Under the pieces are notes generated by a model. The model was not told the DNA's origin. It saw only the letters and a program-made list of their open reading frames with translations, and did no database searches. Below, in pieces: positions 22,967 through 33,279 of a stretch of DNA of 64,000 bases. The stretch is taken from contig NC_030994.1 in NCBI RefSeq assembly GCF_000149955.1, positions 558,001 through 622,000 on the forward strand. The letters are read 5' to 3'. How positions within the stretch are numbered: position 1 is the first letter of the stretch; the number at the start of each line of letters is the position of its first letter. The position numbers were made by a program, and so were the translations under genes. The DNA is from Fusarium oxysporum f. sp. lycopersici 4287. Taxonomy: Eukaryota; Ascomycota; Sordariomycetes; Hypocreales; Nectriaceae.

Positions 22967-23539
22967 GCCAGTCAGAAGTGCCTCCCCCAAAGTCACGCCA
23001 TGCCGTACTTCCACCACCACTCTGCCCTGAATGCAAGGCTGTCAGTATGAGATCTCCCCACACGAAAACATGCAATAAATTTCCCCACGATGTTCTGGTG
23101 GATACGAGATTGGGGCCCCGGATGATAGTTACCGGTATTTGTGTATCCCGGTACCGGCTTATGCAGGCTCCCATTTGGATATGTATGGTACCTCCTATGA
23201 ACCAAATTGGATACATTCACCTGGACTCGATTTCTTGTTAGTGATTTGATGCAAACAGCTCCACATCGAAACATAAACCGGGGCTCATCCGGCTCGGAAC
23301 CGTCATTTGACAGGGGTCGTCGTCAAGCTCACGGGCCGGAGACTGGGGTATCACTGCCGTGGGGGCTGTCGAACCAGACAAGGCGAGTGGAGGTGAGCGT
23401 GCGGCTGAGTGTTATCGATCGCTCCACTTACTGAGACGCATTGATCTGATCAGGCACACATATCTGACTACCTAACATTTTGGGCAATCTATTGTACTCT
23501 CTCTCATACTTTGTTCTTATAAGACAGTCAACCATCAAA
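22967..23539. other. Intergenic, upstream of hydroxyacid dehydrogenase
   Basis: Amidase-like 3' flank and dehydrogenase promoter. No coding feature recognised. Confidence 0.45.
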
Positions 23540-24740
23540 ATGGCGGAACCAACGAATACACCAGTACCAGCTTCTACACCGCGAGCTACATCTCCTGCTC
23601 CTCAACTTCCCTTCATTTCTCAAGGATCTCTGTCAATACGGTCATCCATGACATCCTCAAAACCCCGGGTTCTTCATATTGGAGACCCTGTCAAATACAA
23701 TCCTGAAACATATCTCCGTTTCAGCATTCAGTGTGAGGTTATCAGACCGCCAACTGAAGAGCGGCAACGGCCAGAGTTCATCAAAGCCCTCAAAGAAAAG
23801 AGATGGGGTGATTTTGATGCCATATTTCGACCATTTTGGGGAACTGGAGGTGAAATGGGAAAATGGGACCAAGAGTTGATCAGTCTGCTGCCACAGAGTA
23901 TTAAGGTGTTTGCAAGTGCAGGTGCTGGCTTTGACTGGGCTGATACGAAGCTATTGGGAGAACGAGGTGAGTTGACACAACTGCCTGCAGACATTCGCTA
24001 ACTGGCAAGGAATCATCTACTGCAATTCTGGCCTCGCGGCTGCTGAAGCTGTGGCTGACTTTGCCATTGTTGGGATCATTTCAACATTCCGGGTTCTCCC
24101 ATGGTGCATCTCATCCGCCATGTCCGGGGACGAGGAGGCCTTCAAGGAAAACCATCGTGATGCTACAATGCAGTCGTACAACCTTCGCGATCAGGCTCTA
24201 GGAATCATTGGATTTGGCAACATTGGCCAGCAAATCGCTGCTCGTGCCCGACATGGATTTGGTATGGACATTCACTACTATGATGTGCTTCCCAAGCCTG
24301 CTGCTGTCGTTGCTCCTGTACGAGCTACTCACCATGAGACGCTTGGGAGTCTACTTGGTCGATGCGACTGCGTTGTTCTCTGCACACCAGCTGGTGAAGG
24401 CACTCTGATCGACTCGAAGGCTCTGCCATCCTTCAAACGTGGATCGCGGTTTGTCAACATTGCACGAGGAAGTCTTGTTGACGAAGAGGCACTGGTTGCA
24501 GCCCTCCGAGATGGTACACTGTCAAGCGCGGCTCTTGATGTTCACGCAAACGAGCCAAAGATACATCCTGAGCTGTTGGAGCTTGCTAAGCAGGGTCGTG
24601 TGTTGGTGACATGCCATAATGCTGGTGGGACGGTCGACACCCACAAGGGTTTTGAAGAGCTGAGCATGAGAAACATCATGGCTGTTCTCAGCGGCGGAGA
24701 GGCCATTACTCCTGTGAATCTAGAGTTTCTCAAGAAGTAG
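23540..24740 (+). CDS. D-isomer-specific 2-hydroxyacid dehydrogenase
   Basis: NAD(P)-dependent oxidoreductase of the glyoxylate/hydroxypyruvate reductase type, reducing 2-keto acids to D-2-hydroxy acids. Exons 23540-23966 and 24010-24740 flank a 43-nt intron (GTGAGT, branch GCTAAC) and give 385 aa. The Rossmann motif GFGNIG is at residues 210-215. The catalytic triad is visible as Arg295 (NIARGSLVDE), Glu324 (HANEP) and His345 (VTCHNAGG). About 45 Ser/Pro/Thr-rich residues precede the catalytic fold, longer than usual; the exact substrate cannot be read from sequence. Convergent with RTT109, 122 bp apart. Confidence 0.93.
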
Positions 24741-24862
24741 CACAATGGACAGGCGTGAATAGAGGATAGAAGCAGGTAGCATAGAATCATGATAACGATT
24801 ACCTTAACCAATACATATACCAACTCCGGCTTAACAATACCCAACGCTAATTATACAAACGC

Positions 24863-26419
24863 TTACTCCTTGGGCTTCTTCCTAATCAGACCAGTGGAAA
24901 GTACATTTACAACCTTGGACTCTTCTTTTGGCTTCTTCTTGACGAGTCCGGCTCCAAGGACATTAACCTTGTTTTGAGACTCATCAACAGTCGAGTCGGT
25001 TCGCTTCCTCTTGACAAGACCCGTGAGATTGTTTACACCATTCTCGCGGCCATGTGCCGTTTGAGTTGGCGTCTCGCGCGTACCAGATACAACAACACCC
25101 CATTTACCACCACCTCCGCCTTCACTCAGCCAGCGGCGTGTACTACCAACCGCTTTGTTGAGGGTAGCAAAGTCAAGGTGCAGTAGCAACTCTACAATAC
25201 GCTTATAGGTTGCCTCGTCGACAATCTTCTCACCACGGCCTTCAGGTGTCCATGAGTAGTACGCCGTAATTGCAGGACGATCAAGCAGATAATTGTGTTT
25301 GGCCCGCTTGATTTGGGGTTTTCGGGGAATAATGGGACCTGTGAGTTTTTTCTTCTGCTTCTTCTTCTTTGTCTTGGTCTCTGGCTGATTCTTGCTGGGG
25401 AAGAGTTTTCGAGGTGTTGTGGTGGGTGTTATTTGAGTAATTCGCTGAGCCTTTGGTGTTGACGGCGGATTTGTCGATGGCAAAGACTCGTTTGCTGCTG
25501 GTTCTGGTTCCTTGTCGTCAAAGACTAGCCAGATAAATCCCGTCATGCGACCGCTGGAGCATTCTTGTCGGAAAGCCATCATTTCCCAAAACATATCCAG
25601 AGTCTTGACACTCTTCCAGCTGCCTTGTGTCTTCATTGCTTGCGAGCTTGCAGCCTCCTCATCAAGCTCATCTCGGAATCGTGATTTGGGATCGTCAGGA
25701 AAGTGTGGGATCAGACATCGTGGAGGTACCCAGTCAAATTCCCGATAATAATGTGATATTCGTTCAAGCGGATGTGTAAACTCCCAAGCACCGTCTGTTC
25801 TTCGAGGTGTCATCGCTCGAATTTCATTTGGCTCCAATCCCGGCACGACGATGTATCCTTTTGAACTCTTCCATGGTGCTTCTACCGACTTTGGCGAAGG
25901 TCCGAGTAAGGGATCGAGCACACGACACCACCATTTGATAAGACCGCGGTCATCGAGGACATGTTTCCCCGTATTGTCGACACTTCCAGGAAATAGATAT
26001 TGATCTTGCGCGCGAGCGAATAAATTGACGATGAATTGTACATCCTTCCTCTTCCTCTTCTCAACAAGGAATCCAACAAATGTGGCGCATATCTCACGAA
26101 TAGGACTCGGTGTTCCCTTGGGGAGATTGAGAAGCGTAAGATAGCCCGTTGAATCAGCCTTTGAAACGAACAACGTAGTCGATCGAGCAGTCGTATAGAT
26201 GAAGACTTCGACTCCCAACACTAAAACCTGCTTGCCGTCTGCATCGATTGAAACAGCGAGGAAATGGTTTTCGCAATACGTTCGCTCGGGCCGTTCGTTT
26301 GGTGGTGGGGAGTACAGAGGATCGGTCTTTGTGGGGGGTGTTGAGATATGGAGGATTGTAAAGTCGTGGCCTTTTGGGAGGACAGAGGCCAGACGTGATT
26401 TTAGACCGTTGTCTGTCAT
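24863..26419 (-). CDS. RTT109: Histone H3 acetyltransferase Rtt109
   Basis: Fungal-specific acetyltransferase that, with Asf1 or Vps75, acetylates H3K56 during S phase and protects replicating DNA. Single exon, 518 aa. The N-terminal 300 residues show the Rtt109 core: YCENHFLAVSIDADGKQVLV, FIVNLFARAQDQYLFPGS, the GLIKWWCRVLDPLL stretch and SHYYREFDWVPPRCLIPHFP. A region with SRFRDELDEE and SVKTLDMFWEMMAFRQEC follows, then FIWLVFDD. The C-terminal 150 residues are Lys-rich and poorly conserved, with two near-repeats of the form GLVKKKPKEES / GLIRKKPKE, a likely chaperone-binding or nuclear localisation tail. It shares the replication theme with RFA3, 20 kb away, but no close linkage is implied. 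Confidence 0.95.
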   Translation of the reverse strand: MTDNGLKSRLASVLPKGHDFTILHISTPPTKTDPLYSPPPNERPERTYCENHFLAVSIDADGKQVLVLGVEVFIYTTARSTTLFVSKADSTGYLTLLNLPKGTPSPIREICATFVGFLVEKRKRKDVQFIVNLFARAQDQYLFPGSVDNTGKHVLDDRGLIKWWCRVLDPLLGPSPKSVEAPWKSSKGYIVVPGLEPNEIRAMTPRRTDGAWEFTHPLERISHYYREFDWVPPRCLIPHFPDDPKSRFRDELDEEAASSQAMKTQGSWKSVKTLDMFWEMMAFRQECSSGRMTGFIWLVFDDKEPEPAANESLPSTNPPSTPKAQRITQITPTTTPRKLFPSKNQPETKTKKKKQKKKLTGPIIPRKPQIKRAKHNYLLDRPAITAYYSWTPEGRGEKIVDEATYKRIVELLLHLDFATLNKAVGSTRRWLSEGGGGGKWGVVVSGTRETPTQTAHGRENGVNNLTGLVKRKRTDSTVDESQNKVNVLGAGLVKKKPKEESKVVNVLSTGLIRKKPKE

Positions 26420-26678
26420 GATGGTTGCTGATGGATGTTGAAGCTGGGATTGATTGTTTGGTATAAGTTGGGGTGGTCGCTGGGGCAGCGGTGGGGCGCT
26501 GATCTACAGGGGTTCTAACGCAAGGGTCCAGTGGAGTCTGTGATACCGTCGACATCCATGGATCTGGGATTATTCAGCTTAGATCTGTCTTGTAAGGACT
26601 TTAGCATGATAATATCGTCTCAGTTAACAGAAACCAATTAGAATAGGAATATAATTCATGTCGCTCATAAAAGTCGCT

Positions 26679-27804
26679 CTAAACGCTCGCACTCAAATCT
26701 TGCACCAACTCTGAAGGTTTCGGATGATCACTCCTCCAACTTCCAACAGCCATAGCAACATACAAAAGATTCCATCTCGGTCCATCCGGAAAACAGACAA
26801 ATTCAGCAATCATCATCTCAACCAAAGGCTTATACTTGGTCAGAACCTCCTCTGACCCTCTCCCCTCCACGAGAGCCTGTAACTCGTCAATCTCAGCTGG
26901 TTCGAGATACTTCCGCAAATGGTTCTCAACCTCCCCTGGAGTCTTCCACCATTCGGGCCCCTGTCCTTTCTCGACTAGTTCTTGTTCCATTTTTCGTCGT
27001 AGATCAGGCAACACTGATTTCCACACTATTTCGGTTCCTGCACGTGGAAGATCGATGAAGCCTTTGTGCTTGTACTCTAGGCGAGCCAGTGCGAGTGAAA
27101 GCAGGAATCTTCGATCGTTCAAGTGCTTTGAGTGGTTGAATAATCGGTCCATGGGGTTTTGGGCTGGGAGTCCAGGTTTACCGAGCATATTGAGCTTGTA
27201 TGTCTCCCATAGCGATACCGTATTTCTTGTGCACGCCCAGTACAACGTTCCTGCAAATGTGTAAAGACCATCGCCGAGATATTTGCCTGCATCTGATGGC
27301 GCTTCAAAAATACGGGCCAATCTGTCCGTGTTAGTCCAGAGTTGCTGCTCTAGACTTAGACGAGGAGGCGCGGTGTTTTGTCCAAGCGATTGAGCATGGA
27401 TCATAATATCCGACGACAAAAACCCTGAAAGATATGATAATCTCTCAGCAGAGATTGGGTCAGTATCTATTGAGCCAGAAGTTGTCAAAGCTCGACTGTC
27501 GCTCTCTTCTCCAAGAGTTTCTCTCGCTTCAGCCAGCGCCGCCTCGAGTTCCTGGTCCTTTCCACCACGCTTCAGCGCGACCTTCTCAACTCTTTTCAGA
27601 GCATTTCTCAATCTCTGATTCTCATCTTTGAGGGTGTTGAACTTTGAGGCATGTCTTTTGCGATACTCGCGCTGTGCAACTCTGCTGCGCTCCCGCTTTG
27701 GCTGTTCATGCATGTCAGTTGGTGTTTCGTAGTTCGGAAATTTCTGCTTGGTAATTATGAGATCCACATACATCAGAATTATCTCCATTGCCCGGAGGTG
27801 ACAT
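26679..27804 (-). CDS. bZIP transcription factor with helical C-terminus
   Basis: Predicted nuclear regulator. I choose two exons: 27772-27804 (MSPPGNGDNSD) and 26679-27701, joined over a 70-nt intron (GTATGT, AACTGAC branch, AACAG), for 351 aa. The join places PKRERSRVAQREYRKRHASK directly after the short N-terminus, a complete basic region, followed by a leucine-spaced zipper to about residue 60. A longer unspliced frame starting at 27914 is open but puts non-conserved residues before the basic region. The C-terminal 200 residues are helical, with Trp-rich GTLYWACTRNT and PEWWKTPGEVENHL segments, a layout common in fungal bZIP factors of unknown target. Divergent from a short-chain dehydrogenase 311 bp away, a possible target. 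Confidence 0.82.
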
Positions 27805-28115
27805 TTCAATGGCATGGGGAGTGTGATGACGATGTTGGAGGAATAACGTTGCTGACTTACCAAGAGAGGATTGATAACGTTATGAGGCGTTATGGTGGCT
27901 GGTGGGGTAGTCATGTAGCAAGGGTGAGGCGTCAGCGCATGAATAATGTGTAACGCAACTCAACGTTGAACTCACGATGCCTCAGTGAGCATATTCACAA
28001 AGATGCTGAAGGATTCTGGGTTCAAGATTGTGTATATAGTGTAGGAGAAAGTAGGAGAAAAGAAATGTATTCGCTCTCGTTCATTCGTCTCATCACTCAA
28101 TTGAACGTCACCAAA
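27805..28115. promoter_or_regulatory. Divergent promoter, bZIP/SDR
   Basis: 311 bp between two start codons in opposite directions. It contains the inverted motif ATAACGTTATGAGG near 27870 (core AACGTT). A bZIP factor sharing a promoter with an oxidoreductase suggests local regulation; this is inference from arrangement only. Confidence 0.4.
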
Positions 28116-28976
28116 ATGGCATCTCCAGTCAACACCCTTCACAAAACTTCATACCCATCCATCTCTCCTCTTCGTCCTGAGCTCTCCACCAAGGGGAAGA
28201 ATGCTGTAATCACAGGGGGTGGCTCTGGTATTGGTGCCAGTATTGCCAGGTCATTTGCAAAATCAGGCATCACCAACCTGGCTCTTCTTGGTCGAACAGA
28301 AAAGACACTCCTCGAAAACAAAGCCTACATCGAAAAAAACTACCCTGAAACTAGAGTCTGGACTTACACAGTCAACATTGTCGACGCTGAATCAACTCGG
28401 TCTGTCCTTGAAGCTTACACCACTGCAATCAACGGAAAGGTCGATATTCTCATCGCAAACGCTGGATACATGCCCAAGACCGAACATGTCACCGTGGCAG
28501 ATCCTGTCGATTGGTGGCTTACCTTTGAGATCAACATCAAAGGAAACTTTAACCTCTTGCGTGCATTCGATCCTCTCGCCACTCCCGGAGCCACAGTCAT
28601 CCACGTATCCACAAGCGCAATGTACACAGAGTTTATGCCTGGATTCTCAGCCTATCGCGGATCAAAGCTTGGAGCTTATAAAGTGTTTGAATGGTACGCC
28701 AATGAGAACCGAGGCAAGATCGTTATACAGTTTCACCCCGGACTTATCATGGATACGGCTATTACTCGACCTCTTGTGGACGTCGTCAAGGACTATGGAC
28801 TTGTTCCAGAGGATGTGTCACTTCCGAGTGACTTTGCTGTTTGGGCTGCGAGTGATGAGGCCAAGTTTCTGAGTGGGAGGTTTGTCGAGTGTATGTGGGA
28901 TGTTGGGGAGCTCAAGGCGGCGAAGGACAAGATTAAGGAGTCATGGGAGAAGTTTACTGTTGGATTGGTGGTCTAA
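28116..28976 (+). CDS. Short-chain dehydrogenase/reductase
   Basis: Classical SDR, 286 aa, single exon from ATG 28116 (the frame is open upstream but that ATG follows a good CAAA context). Cofactor motif TGGGSGIG at residues 33-40, NAG at 115-117, catalytic Ser near 167 (HVSTSAMY) and YRGSK giving Tyr180/Lys184. An Arg in LLGRTEKT after beta-2 suggests NADPH preference. Substrate is unknown. No secretion signal. Adjacent to a bZIP regulator and a Fic-like gene. Confidence 0.92.
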   Translation: MASPVNTLHKTSYPSISPLRPELSTKGKNAVITGGGSGIGASIARSFAKSGITNLALLGRTEKTLLENKAYIEKNYPETRVWTYTVNIVDAESTRSVLEAYTTAINGKVDILIANAGYMPKTEHVTVADPVDWWLTFEINIKGNFNLLRAFDPLATPGATVIHVSTSAMYTEFMPGFSAYRGSKLGAYKVFEWYANENRGKIVIQFHPGLIMDTAITRPLVDVVKDYGLVPEDVSLPSDFAVWAASDEAKFLSGRFVECMWDVGELKAAKDKIKESWEKFTVGLVV

Positions 28977-29296
28977 GTGACTACGATGTGTCAACCTGGA
29001 CCTTTTAGTTTCACGGGAGCGGAACGAGATAGAATAGACTACAAGGTAATTTTTGAGAGAGTTAAGCTTCAGTGAATTGAAGATTAGAGGACCAAGAGAT
29101 CTTAAGGTATGATAAGGAAGGTTGGTTCACTTTTCCAAGCCGCTGCTTTCCCATACCTTTTCCCATACCTTTTCACTCATCCATTTTGATCAATATCCAT
29201 CATCTACCAGTGACCAAGTGCTTTCAGCATCACCAGAATAACGAAAAAAAAAAGACCTTATTTTTAATCTATATCGTCTACTGATCTCAAAGAACC
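28977..29296. other. Intergenic, SDR to Fic-like gene
   Basis: Holds a short tandem duplication, CCCATACCTTTT twice around 29150-29175, and an A9-10 tract near 29245 just upstream of the Fic-like start. No gene. Confidence 0.5.
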
Positions 29297-30256
29297 ATGG
29301 CTCCTCTACAAGACAACGCCACATGCCACTCAACGACCATGCAAACACACCCTCTATTGGTCACCATGGACAAGAGTTCTTATGTCAGAAGGAGGCCAGA
29401 AGATGACCCCAAGCATCTGTATGAACTCTTCCGCGAACTCTCATTCGAAAGAACTATTGATCCGGACAAGATGCAACGACACGTCCTAGACTGCATCTAT
29501 CGCCTTGTCCATGGCTCCAACAATATCGAAGATGTCAGTTTCAACTTGAATACCACAATCGAGCTTTGTCAAGCCATTTTTGAAGGCTCGGGTAGTGATC
29601 CGCGTGACCTCTTGGTTCTCGACGCGGAAATCTATCGAGAGGTGGGACAGCATCTCAAGGCTGCTCAGTATCTCGTCTGCCAAACAACGAAGAGCGATCT
29701 GTCCGAGGATATTATCAAGGAAGCGCACCACATCTTGACAAATGAGTTCAATCAGACGGAAGGCACATACGATACCGAGTACGGCGGTAAATATCGCACA
29801 TCTCCCCTACAGGCAACTTCCCGTCCCTACATGGACCCCAACAAGATTCCCGCTGCGATGGAGAAGATGATAGCCAGCTACCGAGCTGATCTCGTGGCTG
29901 CTGGAATAAAAGGAGAGCTTGATCCCGTGGCGCTTGCAGCAAAATACAGTCACATTTTCCTCAGTATTCATCCATTTCATACCGCCAACGGTCAAATGAG
30001 TCGCCTTATACTCAACGCCATACTCTTCAAGTGGGCAGGATGTCTTGCTCCTTTTGGTCAGGATGAGGAGGAGTGTGCAGAGTATCTTTCCATCGTTGTT
30101 GAAGTGATGGATCTGGAAACCTTTGAGGCTGAAAGTTGCCATGGAGTGTCTGATGACTGCAGACCGAAACTTTATAAGAAGTTGGCTTCCTATATTCTGA
30201 AGCATGCGGCGGCGGGTATGTTGCTGGTTTACGAGCCTCTGCAGTTGGATGGGTAA
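29297..30256 (+). CDS. Fic-domain-like protein with degenerate motif
   Basis: Fic proteins usually transfer AMP or another group from a nucleotide onto target side chains. Single exon, 319 aa. The Fic core is recognisable around HPFHTANGQMSR (residues 225-236), where the family motif is HPFx(D/E)GNGRxxR. The His (H225), Asn and final Arg are kept, but the acidic metal ligand is Thr, the first Gly is Ala and the motif Arg is Gln. An inhibitory-helix-like SNNIED lies at residues 74-79, close to the (S/T)xxxE(G/N) motif of class II Fic proteins. AMPylation by the standard mechanism is doubtful. Related Fic proteins in fungi are often of unknown role. No signal peptide or membrane segment. Confidence 0.82.
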   Translation: MAPLQDNATCHSTTMQTHPLLVTMDKSSYVRRRPEDDPKHLYELFRELSFERTIDPDKMQRHVLDCIYRLVHGSNNIEDVSFNLNTTIELCQAIFEGSGSDPRDLLVLDAEIYREVGQHLKAAQYLVCQTTKSDLSEDIIKEAHHILTNEFNQTEGTYDTEYGGKYRTSPLQATSRPYMDPNKIPAAMEKMIASYRADLVAAGIKGELDPVALAAKYSHIFLSIHPFHTANGQMSRLILNAILFKWAGCLAPFGQDEEECAEYLSIVVEVMDLETFEAESCHGVSDDCRPKLYKKLASYILKHAAAGMLLVYEPLQLDG

Positions 30257-31548
30257 CATACCATTTCTTGTCAGACCTTTTCATGTATGGGATACCTTTT
30301 ATATAAATCGAGAAGACTTGGAACAGTTTACATGGAAGTGTTTCCTAGAACAGGTGGTCATGGATGTGACTTGACATGAAGTTTCACAAAAATATCCCCC
30401 CCCCCCCCCCCCATCACCATTCAACGACTGCCAGAGACCTTCAGTCCAGACACTATCGGGTTTCCAACGGAATCACACATCAGACACCATCACGCCCTGC
30501 CTTTCCAGCCGATCCACCATTCTCAACCCCTGACACTGCCAACAGCTGCCAGTCGCCACCTCCAACACTTCAACCACTACCTAAACCACCCCCCGCCATA
30601 GCTTTATGTGTCAGAGACACTAAACCCCTATCACCAGATGTGGCGGCAGCTCGCTTTGGCCTAACGGTTTAACAAAGCGTGTACGACCGATCTCTCGCCG
30701 CTTCCGGGACGGTACGTGAGATCGAATCCGGTCTCCTTACTGCCTGGAAAGCTTGAGTTGCGGGTTGGGAACACCAGCAAGACAGAAAAAGATGGAATGG
30801 GGATAAGTGGTGCCCAAAGCCTGCAACTCCGAGATTGATATCTTTTGCGGTTTGTGGATGATTTAGTTTTTGTTATTATATAAGAGGTTGGGATATCGTG
30901 GTTGGGGTTTTAATGTTTGCGTATTTGTAGGTGGTTGTGTTATGCCTGACTTTGAAAGAGGGTAATTATAGAATTATATAGAGGCGGGTATGGGTATAGT
31001 ATTTAGAGGTTTGGAAACTCTTGCTTCGGAGAAAAGAGATATGGAAACTTAATCCTTAATGCTTTGGTGTAATACTTCTTAGCAATGTTATAAGGAAAGC
31101 ATTCTTGTTATAGTGGGTAAGGGATTAGAAGTATCTGTCAGATAATATTTCAGGTGTTTGTTCAGATTTTGGAAGCATATGCTGATTGTGTGGCTCTCAA
31201 TCTGCCGTTGGCACGTAGTCCAAGAATCATTCCCACTGTCTAAGCTCCACGACGAGTTCTGCAAGGTCTGTAGTGAGATTCATCTAGGGCACGGCCTCAA
31301 AGTCGTTCGCGGTGGTCTACCAATACATCAGGAAGAGAAGCTCACCACTTCTGGGGTGACTTCCCATCGTAGACAACGAAGAAAATGATGCGATGAAAAT
31401 AACTTGTTCGTACAGAAACTAAATCTTCAAAGGCCCCAAGGGCTCAGAGTACGTTTGCCCAGTAATTAGAGAATCCCAGAAGTTGGGCGTCGCTTGGTGA
31501 TGTCTGATAACAAGATCAATGGCAGCAGCAGCTCCTCTGTGCTCATTG
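30257..31548. other. Intergenic after Fic-like gene
   Basis: No supportable gene. Contains a 17-base C tract, a Pro-rich open frame (30376-30672) that looks compositional, and a pair of A-box/B-box-like motifs at 30657-30729. AT-rich from 30840 to 31150. Confidence 0.5.
30396..30412 (+). repeat. Poly-C tract, 17 bases
   Basis: Uninterrupted run of 17 C, about 140 bp past the Fic-like stop. Such runs are length-variable and could form an i-motif (G-quadruplex strand opposite); the length may also be a sequencing estimate. Confidence 0.9.
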
Positions 31549-33279
31549 TTAACGCCTCCCTTTGTTCTTTTTCTTGTTCTTGCTCTTGCTCTTATCCTTC
31601 TTGTTCGTCTCCTTCTCCTTCTGCTTTGTTAGCTCCTCTTCTTCCTCGCCCTCGCCCTCATCCTCATCTATCTCGTCTGCCCTCTCCTTGTTCTTGTTAT
31701 TCTTTTTTCCCTCCTTTATTATCCCTTGATCTTCTTCGTCCTTATCATCCTCCTCCTTGTCTACTTCCTCCTTGCTATCCTTCCCCTCCTTTGTTAGCCC
31801 CTCTACTTCTTTGTCTTCCTCCTTGTCTTCCTCCTTGTCTTCCTCCTTGTCTTCCTCCTTGTCTTCCTCCTTGTCTTCCTCCTTGTCTTCCTCATTGTCT
31901 TCCTCATTGTCTTCCTCGTCCTCAGCATCATCCTAATCATGTTCCTCACTCTTCTTCTCTACACTCGCATCGTCTGTTTCCTCCCCATATTCTTCCTCTC
32001 CGTCCTCTTCTGGCGAATCTGGCGGGTTGCGGCTAGCCTCAAGCCAAGCAACGCAAACTTTCATGGGATACATAGCTGTCTTGACATTGTAATTATATCC
32101 ATGGTGATGCCCGCGCTGCTGCAGCATGGGATGAGCTACAAAATCGAAATTTTGTCCCTCTTCGCTGCGGCTGAGACTGTCTCTTATGGCTTCCATAGCT
32201 TGACCTTCTATTCCTTCGAGTTCAGGCGAGTAAGGAAACCCGCAGGTTTGTTGAGTTATGGGGTGGTGAAAGACATGGGAGAAGACAGTCAGATTGGCAT
32301 CAAAGCAAAACTCCATATTGACCACGTTATTAGCAAGATTCTGGAGGGTGGGTGAGTAGGCTTTGCTCGCGGGATCTCTCTCGTGCTCCTCTGGGAAGTA
32401 TCGGCCGAGCGCTTTGGCAATGATCGGGACAACACAGGTTGGATCAATCCTTCGCAGGTTCTGTGGTGGGTCTTTAAGTGACATGTAGAACTCCATCGTG
32501 GTGTGTCTCCAGTGTGGAAACTTGTGAGACGCCCTTTCATCATCATAAGGGAAGTTGTGATCTCTTGGTCTGGTTAGTGTTGTGTCATTCTTGGAACTTG
32601 GGAATCTCAGTTATCTCATGCTTCGTACCTCGTAAGTAACGCTCAATGGTTGCCTGGGCTTCCCAGTAAGGTGAGACCCAAACAATATCCTTGTCTTTAT
32701 CGGAAAAGAAATTCTCATCTATGATCTCCCAAACCCATCGTTGAAATATACGCCAGGTCATGTTGAATGCTCCGAATAGGTCTTCTGCATTAGGGGCATA
32801 GCTTATGAACTTCTGCTGGAGGGCCTCATCGAGACTGTCCCAGGGAATATCCCAAAGGCTGGGGACATTTACAAGGGACCCAATGCTGCCGCGAAGACCC
32901 TTCCAACATTCTTTGACATACCATACCAGTCTTGGCGATCGAGAGCCAACCTCTCGTGAATATACTCTTTACTCCGGGCTCTCTTTCTTCTCTTCTCGTC
33001 ATCTTCCTGTTTTTGCCGCTCGGCCTTGATATATGTTAGTCTTGAGACTGATTGCTGATACCAATGGAGATGACTACATACCCAAATAGCGGCTGGATCG
33101 ATCGCTGGAGCCTGTCCTTTGGAATGCCCTTCTGACATTCCGCCCTGGCTCCCAGCCATCGTTCTTCTTTTCTCGTGGTGGTATTTCTTTGAAGATCTGG
33201 GACTGTCGGTGACTCTAAGAGAGCCTTCGTTGGATTGATTGAGCGCCTGAATTCGTTTGGATCTTCGAGGAGCAGCCAT
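31549..33279 (-). pseudogene. Unrecognised gene broken by 5-bp duplication and TAG
   Basis: I do not recognise the family. It starts MAAPRRSKRIQAL at 33279. Intron 1 is 33025-33081 (GTATGT, branch GACTAAC, TCAAG). The frame then reads to RLALDRQDWY, where a tandem ATACCATACC at 32918-32927 (GGTAT twice on the coding strand) shifts it. With one copy it would continue as VKECWKGLRGS, VNVPSLWDIPWDSLDEAL and WRIFQRWVWEIIDENFF, clearly coding. Intron 2 is 32562-32628 (GTACGA, CTAAC branch). Exon 3 reads on (KFPHWRHTTMEFYMSL) to an in-frame TAG at 31933, beyond which the same frame encodes a Lys/Glu/Asp-rich tail to TAA at 31549. Two separate lesions suggest a pseudogene; assembly error or polymorphism could explain either. 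Nuclear localisation is plausible from the basic N-terminus. Confidence 0.65.
31811..31918. repeat. Nine 12-nt tandem repeats (TTGTCTTCCTCC)
   Basis: Nine consecutive 12-mers, the first six identical and the last three ending A, A and G. On the minus strand they encode repeated Lys-Glu-Glu-Asp within the tail of the broken gene. Surrounding sequence (31560-31930) is a long pyrimidine tract. Length variation between strains is expected. Confidence 0.92.

Noticed and set aside
20789..30256. Secondary-metabolite cluster (amidase, dehydrogenases, bZIP)
   Set aside because: No backbone synthase, cytochrome P450 or transporter here, and RTT109, a housekeeping gene, sits in the middle.
30376..30672. 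98-codon Pro-rich frame downstream of the poly-C tract
   Set aside because: Low-complexity, starts just before the homopolymer, no splice or domain support.
31494..32036. Plus-strand 180-aa Cys/Leu/Pro-rich open frame
   Set aside because: It is the complement of the pyrimidine/12-nt repeat tract; composition alone keeps the frame open, and the minus strand carries the coherent gene remnant.
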